Shown one piece after another: positions 31,983 to 40,464 of a DNA stretch of 64,000 nt. Below the pieces are notes generated by a model. It was not told the DNA's origin and did no database searches. It saw nothing but the letters and a program-made list of their open reading frames with translations. The stretch is from Micromonospora rosaria. GTDB lineage: Bacteria > Actinomycetota > Actinomycetes > Mycobacteriales > Micromonosporaceae. Position numbers and translations under genes: made by a program. Location of the stretch: contig NZ_LRQV01000002.1 of the NCBI RefSeq assembly GCF_001567585.1, positions 1 through 64,000 on the forward strand. Reading direction: 5' to 3'. The number at the start of each line of letters is the position of its first letter. The first letter of the stretch is position 1.

Positions 31983-32587
31983 GGTGGGTCAGCCTACCGG
32001 GCGCACAGCGCAGCCGTCCCGAACACGTTACGCATTTGTTTCCGACGGGACCGCTGTTCAACGGCGATCGGTACCGAATAATGAGTCTCCATCCCACGGT
32101 CCCGGAGGTCGCCGGACCCCCTCGGAGGCTCGCCTCCGCAGGCGGTCCCCGGTCGCCGGAGCGCACCGGTCACCGGCGACGGCGGCGGTGCCGCTGTCGA
32201 CCGTGGCGTTGGAACCGGACGAGGCGACGGCGGCGTCCCACGGCACCGGGGTCGCCGTCGCCTCCCGGAGCCCGACGGCCCGGGGCCGTGCGGTCGCCCC
32301 GGCGGGTGACCCGGCCGCCGCAGCGGTGATCTGAATTACCCTCACGACGCTGAACAAGGCAAAACAGCGGTAAAACTCTCGTTTTCCGTTCCCAGTCGTC
32401 GGACCTCCACGGTTACCGGGCGCGTTGCGGGACGTACGCTTCTCGGGAGAGGTACACAGCGGGGCCGGGCCCAGCCACGGGCACCCGGCGCAGCGGGTCG
32501 TCGAGGAGGTCACGTGACCGGGCAAGGCGAGGTCACCATCATGTTCAGCCGCCCGGGGGACCGCGCGCAGCGAAGCGAGGTGCAGGC
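31983..32587. other. intergenic region before korAB
   Basis: About 600 bp with no convincing gene. It holds the nuoA promoter at the left and an AT-richer stretch at 32325-32400 (CTGAATTACCCTCACGACG, then AACAAGGCAAAACAGCGG) that is the likely promoter zone for korAB. Open frames here overlap each other on both strands and lack the codon bias of true genes. Confidence 0.45.
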
Positions 32588-34432
32588 GTGAGCAAGCAGA
32601 TCCGTCAGCTCGACCGGGTGGTCATCCGGTTCGCCGGGGACTCCGGCGACGGCATGCAGCTCACCGGTGACCGGTTCACCTCGGAGACGGCGCAGCTCGG
32701 CAACGACATCTCGACGCTGCCCAACTTCCCCGCCGAGATCCGGGCCCCCGCCGGCACCCTGCCGGGCGTGTCCAGCTTCCAGGTGCACTTCGCCGACTAC
32801 GACATCCTGACCCCCGGTGACTCGCCGAACGTGCTGGTCGCGATGAACCCGGCGGCGCTCAAGGCCAACCTGGTGGACCTGCCCCGGGGCGCGGACATCA
32901 TCGTCAACACCGACGAGTTCACCAAGCGCAACCTGGCCAAGGTCGGGTACGCCACCAGCCCGCTGGACGACGACTCGCTCGACGGGTACGCGGTGCACCC
33001 GGTGGCGCTGACCTCAATGACGGTCGGCGCGCTGGCCGAGCACGCCATCTCCAAGAAGGACGCCGAGCGGGCCAAGAACATGTTCGCCCTCGGCCTGCTG
33101 TCGTGGATGTACTCGCGGCCGTACGAGTCGACGATCCGGTTCCTGGAGCGCAAGTTCGCCAAGCGCCCGGAGCTGGTCGCGGCGAACATCGCGGCGTTCC
33201 GGGCCGGCTGGAACTTCGGCGAGACGACCGAGGACTTCGCCGTCCGGTACGAGGTCAAGCCGGCGAAGATGCAGCCGGGGACGTACCGGAACATCACCGG
33301 CAACGCGGCGCTCTCGCTGGGCCTGGTGGCCGCCGGGGTCCGCTCCGGGCTGCCGGTGTTCCTGGGCGCGTACCCGATCACCCCGGCCTCGGACATCCTG
33401 CACGAGCTGAGCAAGCACAAGCGGTTCGGCGTGACCACCATGCAGGCCGAGGACGAGATCGCGGCGGTGGGCGCGGCGCTCGGCGCGTCGTACGGCGGTG
33501 CGCTCGGCATCACCACCACCAGCGGTCCCGGCGTGGCGCTCAAGGGCGAGACCATCTCGCTGGCCGTGGCGCTGGAGCTGCCGCTGGTCATCGTCGACGT
33601 GCAGCGGGCCGGGCCGTCGACCGGCATGCCGACCAAGACCGAGCAGGCCGACCTGAACATGGCGCTGTTCGGCCGGCACGGCGAGGCCCCGGTCGCGGTG
33701 GTCGCCCCGAAGTCCCCGGCGGACTGCTTCCACGCCGCCCTGGAGGCGGCCCGGATCGCGCTGACCTACCGCACGCCGGTGATCCTGCTGTCGGACAACT
33801 ACGTCGCCAACGGCTCCGAGCCGTGGCTGCTGCCGGACGTGGATTCCCTGCCCGACCTGCGGGTCGAGTTCGCCACCGAGCCCAACGGCGACAACGGCGC
33901 GTTCCTGCCGTACCTGCGGGACCCGGTGACGCTGGCCCGGCCGTGGGCCATCCCGGGCACCCCGGGGCTGGAGCACCGCATCGGCGGCCTGGAGAAGGCC
34001 GACAAGACCGGCGACATCTCGTACGACCCGGCGAACCACGACTTCATGGTGCGGACCCGGGCGGCCCGGATCGAGACGATCCCGGTGCCGGACGTCGAGG
34101 TGGAGGACCCGGACGGCGACGCCCGGGTGCTGGTGCTCGGCTGGGGCTCGACGTACGGGCCGATCGGCGCCGCCTGCCGGGCGCTGCGCCAGCGTGGCCT
34201 GTCCATCGCCCAGGCGCACCTGCGGCACCTGGCCCCGATGCCGGCCAACCTCGGTCAGGTGCTGCGCTCCTACGACCGGGTGGTCATCCCCGAGATGAAC
34301 CTCGGCCAGCTCGCCCACGTGATCCGGGCCACGTACCTGGTCGACGCGATCGGCTACAACCAGGTCCGGGGTCTGCCGTTCACGGCCGCCGAGCTGGAGA
34401 CGACGCTGGAAGAGGTCCTGAAGAATGTCTGA
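32588..34432 (+). CDS. korA: 2-oxoacid:ferredoxin oxidoreductase, alpha (gamma-alpha fused) subunit
   Basis: 614 residues, GTG 32588. Residues ~8-190 are the gamma domain (RVVIRFAGDSGDGMQLTGDR). The pyrimidine-binding alpha domain begins near GNAALSLGLVAAGVRSGLPV and carries FLGAYPITPASDILHELSKH, QAEDEIAAVGAALGASYGGA and TSGPGVALKGETISLAVALE. The C-terminal domain ends with VVIPEMNLGQLAHVIR. With KorB it oxidatively decarboxylates 2-oxoglutarate to succinyl-CoA, passing electrons to ferredoxin, an alternative to the lipoate-dependent complex in actinobacterial TCA cycles. It overlaps korB by 8 nt (ATGTCTGA). Confidence 0.95.
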   Translation: MSKQIRQLDRVVIRFAGDSGDGMQLTGDRFTSETAQLGNDISTLPNFPAEIRAPAGTLPGVSSFQVHFADYDILTPGDSPNVLVAMNPAALKANLVDLPRGADIIVNTDEFTKRNLAKVGYATSPLDDDSLDGYAVHPVALTSMTVGALAEHAISKKDAERAKNMFALGLLSWMYSRPYESTIRFLERKFAKRPELVAANIAAFRAGWNFGETTEDFAVRYEVKPAKMQPGTYRNITGNAALSLGLVAAGVRSGLPVFLGAYPITPASDILHELSKHKRFGVTTMQAEDEIAAVGAALGASYGGALGITTTSGPGVALKGETISLAVALELPLVIVDVQRAGPSTGMPTKTEQADLNMALFGRHGEAPVAVVAPKSPADCFHAALEAARIALTYRTPVILLSDNYVANGSEPWLLPDVDSLPDLRVEFATEPNGDNGAFLPYLRDPVTLARPWAIPGTPGLEHRIGGLEKADKTGDISYDPANHDFMVRTRAARIETIPVPDVEVEDPDGDARVLVLGWGSTYGPIGAACRALRQRGLSIAQAHLRHLAPMPANLGQVLRSYDRVVIPEMNLGQLAHVIRATYLVDAIGYNQVRGLPFTAAELETTLEEVLKNV

Positions 34433-35459
34433 GCCCGTCGCCCTCAAGCTCACCGCGAAGGACTTCAAGTCCGACCAGGAGGTGCGCTGGTGCCCCGGCT
34501 GCGGTGACTACGCGATCCTGGCCGCCGTGCAGCAGTTCATGCCGGAGCTGAACATCCCCCGGGAGCGGATCGTCTTCGTCTCCGGCATCGGCTGCTCGTC
34601 GCGGTTCCCGTACTACATGAACACGTACGGGATGCACTCGATCCACGGCCGCGCCCCGGCGATCGCCAGCGGCCTGTCGGTGTCCCGGCCGGACCTGTCG
34701 GTCTGGGTGGTCACCGGGGACGGCGACGCGCTGTCGATCGGCGGCAACCACCTGATCCACGCGCTGCGCCGCAACGTCAACCTGAAGATCCTGCTCTTCA
34801 ACAACCGGATCTACGGCCTGACCAAGGGGCAGTACTCGCCCACCTCCGAGGTCGGCAAGATCACCAAGTCGACCCCGGCCGGGTCGGCGGACGCCCCGTT
34901 CAACCCGATCTCGCTGGCGCTCGGCGCGGAGGCGTCCTTCGTCGGCCGGACCATCGACTCCGACCGCAAGCACCTCCAGTCGGTGCTGCGCGCGGCGGCC
35001 GAGCACGAGGGTTCGGCGTTCGTGGAGATCTACCAGAACTGCAACATCTTCAACGACGGCGCGTTCGAGCAGCTCAAGGACCCGGGTGTCCGGGACGACC
35101 ACCTGATCCGGCTGGAGCACGGGCAGCCGATCACCTTCGGCAAGGACGGGGAGTACTGCGTCGTCCACCCGCCGGGCGGTTTCGGCCTGGAGGTCCGCCC
35201 GACGGCGGAGACCCCGGCCGAGCAGATCGTGGTGCACGACGCGGGGGTCACCGACCCGGCGTACGCCTTCGCGTTGTCCCGGCTGCCCGGCCTGGACCTG
35301 CGCAACACCCCGATCGGGGTGTTCCGCTCGGTCCGCCGGCCCACCTACGACAGCGTGGTGCAGCAGCAGGTGGCCGACGCCACGGCGGCGCAGACCGAGA
35401 CGCCCGAGCAGCAGCTCGCCGGCCTGCTGGCCAGCGGTGACACCTGGACGATCGTCTGA
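34425..35459 (+). CDS. korB: 2-oxoacid:ferredoxin oxidoreductase, beta subunit
   Basis: 344 residues. TPP- and Fe-S-binding subunit: WCPGCGDYAI supplies two cluster cysteines and SGIGCSSRFPYY the third, with GDGDALSIGGNHLIHALRRN as the TPP/Mg motif and NNRIYGLTKGQYSPTS for substrate recognition. The C-terminal region has YQNCNIFNDGAFEQL with another cysteine. Translation is coupled to korA by overlap. No ferredoxin gene is adjacent. A strong hairpin follows, ending the two-gene operon. Confidence 0.95.
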   Translation: MSEPVALKLTAKDFKSDQEVRWCPGCGDYAILAAVQQFMPELNIPRERIVFVSGIGCSSRFPYYMNTYGMHSIHGRAPAIASGLSVSRPDLSVWVVTGDGDALSIGGNHLIHALRRNVNLKILLFNNRIYGLTKGQYSPTSEVGKITKSTPAGSADAPFNPISLALGAEASFVGRTIDSDRKHLQSVLRAAAEHEGSAFVEIYQNCNIFNDGAFEQLKDPGVRDDHLIRLEHGQPITFGKDGEYCVVHPPGGFGLEVRPTAETPAEQIVVHDAGVTDPAYAFALSRLPGLDLRNTPIGVFRSVRRPTYDSVVQQQVADATAAQTETPEQQLAGLLASGDTWTIV

Positions 35460-35473
35460 GCCCCCAGCGCCTG

Positions 35474-35517
35474 AACGACACGGTGGCCGTCCCGCTCGGG
35501 GCGGCCACCGCGTCGTT
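35474..35517 (+). terminator. hairpin terminator after korB
   Basis: 16-bp stem AACGACACGGTGGCCG / CGGCCACCGCGTCGTT (one mismatch) with a 12-nt loop, starting 15 nt past the stop. Confidence 0.75.
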
Positions 35518-35591
35518 GCCGGTCAGGAGGCGCTGACGGTCACGGGGCTCCTGCTGGTTCCGGCCCTGCTGGGTCGGTCTGTCGGTGCCGG

Positions 35592-36605
35592 TCAGGCGGT
35601 GGTGGCGGGCTGGGGGCGGTCGTCGCGCACGTACACCAGCATGTCGCCGGTCTCGATGACCGCGCCGGCCCGGTCGGCCAGGGTGACCACCTTGCCGCGC
35701 CGCACCAGGGCGATGACCAGGCACTCCAGCTCACGCGGGGAACGGCCCACCTCCTGGCGCTCGGCGGAGCGCATGGCCAGGGCCATCCCCTGGCCGGGGG
35801 TGAGCAGGTCCTCGACCACATCGATCAGCGGCGGCGCGGAGGTGGAGAGGCCGAGCAGCCGGCCCGCGGTCGCCGAGGAGACGATCACGTGGTGCGCGCC
35901 GCTCTGCTTGAGCAGCGGGGCGTTCTCGGCCTCCCGGGCCGCCGCGATGATCCGGACCTGACCGGCGGTCAACTGGCGGACGGTCAGCGCCACCAGGACC
36001 GACGCGTCGTCGCTGTCGGTGGCGATGATCACCGCCTTGGCGCTGCGGACGTGCGCCTCGTTGAGGGTCGCCGAGCGGGTCGCCGAGCCCTCGATGGCGA
36101 CCAGCCCGGCCGAGGTGGCCTGGCGCAGGGCGGGCCCGCTGCGCTCGACCACCACGATCCGGGACTTGTCCATGCCGTTCTCCAGCAGGGCCGAGACCGC
36201 GCTGCGCCCCTTCGTGCCGTAGCCGCAGATGATGACGTGGTCCTTCACGGTTCTCCCCCAGCGGGACAGTCGGCGGCCGGTCCGGTACTGCTCGGTCAGC
36301 ACCTCCAGCGTGGTGCCGACCAGGATGATCAGGAAGAGCACCCGGGCCGGGGTGATGAACACGACGTTCACCAGCCGCGCCGAGTCGCTCACCGGGGTGA
36401 TGTCGCCGTACCCGGTGGTGGAGAGCGACACCACCGCGTAGTAGAAGGAGTCGAGGAGGGTGACGCCGTCCTCGTTGACGTCCCGGTAGCCGTCCCGCTC
36501 CAGGTAGACCACGGCGACGACGGCGAAGACCAGGCCGACGGCGGCGGCCAGCCGCAGGCTGAGGGCGCTGAGCGGGCCACGCCGCTGCGCCGGAAAATGG
36601 ATCAC
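35592..36605 (-). CDS. potassium channel with RCK/TrkA domain
   Basis: 337 residues. Two membrane helices (LRLAAAVGLVFAVVAVVYLE and FITPARVLFLIILVGTTLEV) flank a pore helix and the selectivity filter TTGYGD. A cytoplasmic RCK domain starts HVIICGYGTKGRSAVSALLE (Rossmann GxGxxG) and a TrkA-C domain ends the protein. It matches the tetrameric ligand-gated K+ channels of the MthK/Kch type. GTG 36605 is the likely start. A palindrome and -10 box lie just upstream. The much longer frame seen over this locus is a shadow of the genes to the right. Confidence 0.9.
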   Translation of the reverse strand: MIHFPAQRRGPLSALSLRLAAAVGLVFAVVAVVYLERDGYRDVNEDGVTLLDSFYYAVVSLSTTGYGDITPVSDSARLVNVVFITPARVLFLIILVGTTLEVLTEQYRTGRRLSRWGRTVKDHVIICGYGTKGRSAVSALLENGMDKSRIVVVERSGPALRQATSAGLVAIEGSATRSATLNEAHVRSAKAVIIATDSDDASVLVALTVRQLTAGQVRIIAAAREAENAPLLKQSGAHHVIVSSATAGRLLGLSTSAPPLIDVVEDLLTPGQGMALAMRSAERQEVGRSPRELECLVIALVRRGKVVTLADRAGAVIETGDMLVYVRDDRPQPATTA

Positions 36606-36631
36606 CCTCGGGCCTTGGCCACTGCGGTCGA

Positions 36632-36649
36632 GTGCACGTGCACAACATA
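36632..36649 (-). promoter_or_regulatory. candidate operator and -10 box of the K+ channel gene
   Basis: GTGCACGTGCAC, a perfect 12-bp palindrome at 36632-36643, immediately follows (on the minus strand) TATGTT at 36649-36644. A repressor bound there would cover the transcription start. Confidence 0.45.
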
Positions 36650-36854
36650 GCGGTTGGTGCGATCTCCGCACGGCGAGGTTCACGGTCCGGACCCGCGCCG
36701 CCCGCCGGACGGGCCAGCCGGCCGGACGGAACTCGGCGGACCGCCAGAGGTCCACGACGCAGCGTGACGGCCGGCGGGTCGCGGGACAACGCGAACGGGT
36801 CGCAGCCGGCATGATGGGACTGTCCCGTTGACGACCGGTGAAGGTGAGGGCCAC

Positions 36855-37280
36855 ATGTCGTTGCTGCGACGGGTGATCGGTGACGTGTTGCGTCGGCTCC
36901 GGCGGCGGCAGGGGCGCACCCTGCGTGAGGTGGCCGGGGCCGCCGGGGTCTCCGTGCCGTACCTCTCCGAGGTGGAGCGCGGGCGCAAGGAGGCCTCCTC
37001 CGAGGTGCTGGCGGCGGTCTGCCGGGCGCTGGGCATCCACCTGTCGGACCTGCTGGAGGAGGCCCGCGACGACCTGCGCCGGGTGGAGCCGCGGGTGCCG
37101 GTCGGGCCCCGCACGACCGCTCACCCCGAGGTCGTCCGGGTGGGCCTGGCCCGCCTGGAGCGGGCCCCGGCCGGCCGGGGCGACGGGGCCGGCGGGTCGG
37201 TCCGGCTCGGTCCGCGTACCCCCGGGTTGTCGCACTGTGGTCGGGCCGGCGTGGGCCGACGGCCGCTGGTGCTGGTCTAG
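36855..37280 (+). CDS. XRE-family regulator, ClgR-like
   Basis: 141 residues. The N-terminal 75 residues ([20 protein letters not shown], then [20 protein letters not shown] and [20 protein letters not shown]) closely resemble ClgR, the actinobacterial activator of clp protease genes; [10 protein letters not shown] is the family hallmark. The C-terminal half is Arg/Gly-rich and not conserved. A clpP gene lies 1.1 kb downstream on the same strand, supporting the call. I did not find a convincing ClgR box (CGC-N5-GCG type) before clpP, so the target link is inference. Confidence 0.82.
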   Translation: MSLLRRVIGDVLRRLRRRQGRTLREVAGAAGVSVPYLSEVERGRKEASSEVLAAVCRALGIHLSDLLEEARDDLRRVEPRVPVGPRTTAHPEVVRVGLARLERAPAGRGDGAGGSVRLGPRTPGLSHCGRAGVGRRPLVLV

Positions 37281-37481
37281 CCGGGGTCGCAGGTCCGCTC
37301 GGGGTGCGGCAGGGGCCCGAAACCGGTGGCGGCGCCGCCCCGGGAGGGCTACGTTGCCCCTGTTCTGGTGGTGTCCGTGCTGAGCGAGGTGTGTTGATGA
37401 CGGTCCGAGCCACGGCGGCCGACTCCGGTCGGCTGTCCCTCCCCCGCGCCCTGACCGCAGCAGACCCGAGGAGCACCTTCC

Positions 37482-38228
37482 GTGGATCTTCCACGCATCT
37501 TCACCATCCGCGAGAGTAGCCACCGCATCCACAACCCGTTCACCCCTGACAAGCTCGCCGCCCTGGGCCGGGCGCTGCACCTGGCCCCCGGGACGCGGGT
37601 GCTCGACCTGGCCAGCGGGTCGGGCGAGATGCTGTGCACCTGGGCCCGGGACCACCGGATCACCGGGACCGGGGTGGACATCAGCACGGTGTTCACCACG
37701 CAGGCCCGCGCCCGCGCCGCCGAACTCGGCGTCGCCGACCGGGTCACCTTCGTGCACGGCGACGCCACCGGGTACGTCGCGGACGAGCCGGTCGACCTCG
37801 CCGCCTGCGTCGGCGCCACCTGGATCGGCGGCGGCGTGGCCGGCACCGTCGACCTGCTGGCCGGCAGTCTCCGCCCCGGCGGCCTGATGCTGGTCGGCGA
37901 GCCGTACTGGCGTCAGCAGGTGCCGGACCAGGAGACCGCCAGGGCCTGCCTCGCCGGCGACGCGGACGACTTCCTGGTGCTGCCCGAGCTGGTCGCGCGC
38001 TTCGGCGACCTGGGGTACGACGTCGTGGAGATGGTGCTGGCCGATCAGGACAGTTGGGACCGGTACCAGGCGGCACAGTGGCTCAACCTCCGCCGCTGGC
38101 TCGACGGGAACCCCGACGACGACCTGGCCGCCGAGGTGCGGGCCGAGCTGCGCACCGAACCCGTCCGCTACACCCGGTACCAGCGCGAACACCTCGGTTG
38201 GGGGGTCTTCGCCCTGATCGGCCGCTGA
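37482..38228 (+). CDS. class I SAM-dependent methyltransferase
   Basis: 248 residues from GTG 37482. Motif I VLDLASGSGEMLCTWARDH, acidic Asp in GTGVDIS, motif II/III DLAACVGATWIGGGVAGTVD and RPGGLMLVGEPYWRQQ. The N-terminus FTIRESSHRIHNPFTPDKLA is typical of a family of small-molecule methyltransferases. It is a paralogue-like relative of the truncated methyltransferase at 63298 (shared plan VLDLxxGxGxxA, GVDIS and the VGEPYW/VGEGFW pattern). Substrate unknown. Confidence 0.88.
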   Translation: MDLPRIFTIRESSHRIHNPFTPDKLAALGRALHLAPGTRVLDLASGSGEMLCTWARDHRITGTGVDISTVFTTQARARAAELGVADRVTFVHGDATGYVADEPVDLAACVGATWIGGGVAGTVDLLAGSLRPGGLMLVGEPYWRQQVPDQETARACLAGDADDFLVLPELVARFGDLGYDVVEMVLADQDSWDRYQAAQWLNLRRWLDGNPDDDLAAEVRAELRTEPVRYTRYQREHLGWGVFALIGR

Positions 38229-38248
38229 CGCCGCGGGCTCCGGCCCGG

Positions 38249-38280
38249 TTCTGCCGGGGGCAGATCTGCCCCCGGCAGAA
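38249..38280. terminator. perfect 32-bp palindrome (terminator or operator)
   Basis: Arms TTCTGCCGGGGGCAGA and TCTGCCCCCGGCAGAA meet with no spacer. It starts 20 nt past the methyltransferase stop and ends 95 nt before clpP. As RNA it would fold into a 14-bp hairpin with a 4-nt loop. As DNA it is a long two-fold site that could bind a dimer. Confidence 0.6.
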
Positions 38281-38375
38281 AGCCTCGTCGCCGGGTCCGC
38301 GCCGGTCGCACGCTGGTGGGGCCGGTACCCCGGGCGGCGTGGCCCGCCCACCGGCACGGTGGGAGGAGGCCCAGC

Positions 38376-38975
38376 ATGACCGGGTACGACGTGCGGATGC
38401 TGGACGGCGGGCAGCCGTCCTTCGGTGACCAGGTGTTCGAGCGGCTGTTGCGGGAACGGATCATCTTCCTCGGCACCGAGGTCACCGACGAGTCGGCGAA
38501 CCGGATCTGCGCCCAGATGCTGCTGCTCGCCGCCGAGGACGCCGAGCGGGACATCGTCCTCTACATCAACTCGCCGGGCGGCTCGATCAGCGCCGGCATG
38601 GCCGTCTACGACACCATGCGGTACGTCCGCAACGACGTCGCCACGCTCGCCCTCGGCCTGGCCGGGTCGATGGGGCAGTTCCTGCTCTGTGCGGGGACGG
38701 CCGGCAAGCGGTACGCGCTCCCGCACTCGCGGATCCTGATGCACCAGCCCTCCGGCGGCTTCGGCGGCACGGTCGCCGACATCACCATCCAGGCCGAGAA
38801 CATGCTCCAGGTGAAGCGGACGATGCAGCGGCTGATCGCCGAGCACAGCGGTCGCGGTGTCGAGGAGATCGAGCGGGACTGGAACCGGGACCGCTGGTTC
38901 ACCGCCGAACAGGCCCGCGAGTACGGCCTGGTCGACCAGGTGATCGCGCACGCCGACCAACTCGCCGAGCGGTGA
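38376..38975 (+). CDS. clpP: ATP-dependent Clp protease proteolytic subunit
   Basis: 199 residues, ATG with GGAGGAGG upstream. Serine protease subunit of the tetradecameric ClpP barrel. Catalytic Ser98 lies in LAGSMGQF, His123 in RILMHQPSGG and Asp172 in NRDRWFTAEQA. Ser98 sits in GLAGSMG rather than the commoner GQAASMG. It is alone: no second clpP and no clpX or clpC adjacent, so it is probably an accessory isoform of the ClpP3/P4 kind in Streptomyces. A ClgR-like regulator is encoded nearby. Confidence 0.93.
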   Translation: MTGYDVRMLDGGQPSFGDQVFERLLRERIIFLGTEVTDESANRICAQMLLLAAEDAERDIVLYINSPGGSISAGMAVYDTMRYVRNDVATLALGLAGSMGQFLLCAGTAGKRYALPHSRILMHQPSGGFGGTVADITIQAENMLQVKRTMQRLIAEHSGRGVEEIERDWNRDRWFTAEQAREYGLVDQVIAHADQLAER

Positions 38976-39060
38976 CCGCCCGGCCCGCCGGTCGGCGGGG
39001 TGCCGGCGGCGGCCCCCCGGTGCCGGCCGGTCGGCTCCCCCGGCCGCGCCCGGTGCCGGC

Positions 39061-40464
39061 TCACCCGTCGAGTGGGTGGCGGCGTTCGTCGGCGGGCAGC
39101 CGCGCCCAGACGATCACCACCCCGGCGAGCAGCACCGGGGCGATCCCGGCAACCGCGAAGGTCGGGCCGAGCCCGATGGCCTCGGCCAGCGGGCCGGCGA
39201 GCGCCATCGACACCGGCGACAGGCTGATCGAGACGAAGAAGTCCAGCGAGGAGACCCGGCCGAGCATGTGCGCCGGCACCCGGCGTTGCAGCAGGGTCCC
39301 CCACAGGACGGTGGCGGCGGAGAAGGCCGCCCCCAGGACCGTCGCCGCGGCCACCACCTGCCACAGGTGCCGCGCCGTGCCGATGACGACGAACGGCAGG
39401 CAGCCGGCGCCCCACAACATGATCATGAAGGTCAGGTACCGGCGGGGCAGCGGGCGGGCCGCCGTCACCAGGGAGGCCAGCGCGCCGCTGACGCCGAAGG
39501 CGGCCATCACGTACGCGTGCTCCGCCGCCCCGCCGCCCATCCGCTCCTTGATCAGGAACGGGACGAGCACCTGGAGCGGGCCCATCATGGCCAGCACCAT
39601 GAGGCAGCCGAAGATCAGCGTGGCGAGCAGCCACGGCGTCCGGACCAGGATCCGGAACCCGGCGCGCAGGTCGGCGAGGACGGCGGCGACCCCCGGCGCG
39701 GGCGGTTCCCCGTCGGTCGGGTCGGGGCGGGCCGGGGCGGTGGCGGGGATCGCCCGCAGGGTGAGCACGGTCAGCGCGGTCGCGGCGGCGGCGATGCCCA
39801 GCGCCGCCCCCTCCGAGAGCGCGCCGACGGCGAGCCCGGCCGCGCCGGGCCCCAGGGCCTGCCGCAGCGTCGGCCGGATCATGCCCTCGAAGCCGTTGAC
39901 CGCCAGCAGGTCCGCCGGGGGGACCAGGGACGGCACCCACGCCGAGTACGCCGGATAGAAGAAGGCGCTGCCGACCCCGACCAGCGTCGACACCGCGACC
40001 AGGTGCCAGACCCGGGTCACGTCCAGCGCGGAGAGCAGCGCCGCCCCGCCCGCCGCCCCGGTCTGCACCACCCCGACGACGAGCAGGATCAGCCGTTGCG
40101 GCACCCGGTCGGCGACCACCCCGCCCAGCAGGGAACAGGCCACCAGGCCGACCGCCGCCGCCCCGGCCACCACGGAGAGCGCCGTCGGGCCGCCGCCGAT
40201 CCGGATCACCTCCCAGACCAGGGCGATCGACCACACCCCGTTGCCGAAGGTGCTCAACGCCAGCGTGGCGGCGAGCCACCGGTACCCGGACCGCCGGAAC
40301 GGCCGGACCAGCCGGGCGCCCGCTCCCCCGGCCGGCGCGCCGGGGTCGGCCCTGCCCGCCGCCCCGCCGGTGGAATCGGTGCCGGCCGGGGCCGGGTCGC
40401 CGGTGGGGCCGGCGGTGGGTGGGGCCGGGGTGGGGCCGGTCGGGCCGCCGGCGGTGGGACTCAT
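39061..40464 (-). CDS. MFS transporter
   Basis: 467 residues. The N-terminal ~50 residues are disordered Pro/Gly/Thr. Twelve helices follow in the enterobactin-exporter/DHA3-like arrangement: WLAATLALSTFGNGVWSIAL, GGVVADRVPQRLILLVVGVV, FFYPAYSAWVPSLVPPADLL and FSAATVLWGTLLQRRVPAHM, then LGRVSSLDFFVSISL. The motif PxxxLGRVSSLD is common in macrolide or siderophore exporters. Substrate unknown. ATG 40464 overlaps the stop of the quinone-reductase-like gene (ATGA), so the two are coupled. Confidence 0.9.
   Translation of the reverse strand: MSPTAGGPTGPTPAPPTAGPTGDPAPAGTDSTGGAAGRADPGAPAGGAGARLVRPFRRSGYRWLAATLALSTFGNGVWSIALVWEVIRIGGGPTALSVVAGAAAVGLVACSLLGGVVADRVPQRLILLVVGVVQTGAAGGAALLSALDVTRVWHLVAVSTLVGVGSAFFYPAYSAWVPSLVPPADLLAVNGFEGMIRPTLRQALGPGAAGLAVGALSEGAALGIAAAATALTVLTLRAIPATAPARPDPTDGEPPAPGVAAVLADLRAGFRILVRTPWLLATLIFGCLMVLAMMGPLQVLVPFLIKERMGGGAAEHAYVMAAFGVSGALASLVTAARPLPRRYLTFMIMLWGAGCLPFVVIGTARHLWQVVAAATVLGAAFSAATVLWGTLLQRRVPAHMLGRVSSLDFFVSISLSPVSMALAGPLAEAIGLGPTFAVAGIAPVLLAGVVIVWARLPADERRHPLDG

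Noticed and set aside
35592..38960. 1122-codon minus-strand frame over the K+ channel, ClgR-like, methyltransferase and clpP genes
   Set aside because: Only its last ~337 codons match a protein (the K+ channel). The rest is the mirror of three well-supported plus-strand genes.
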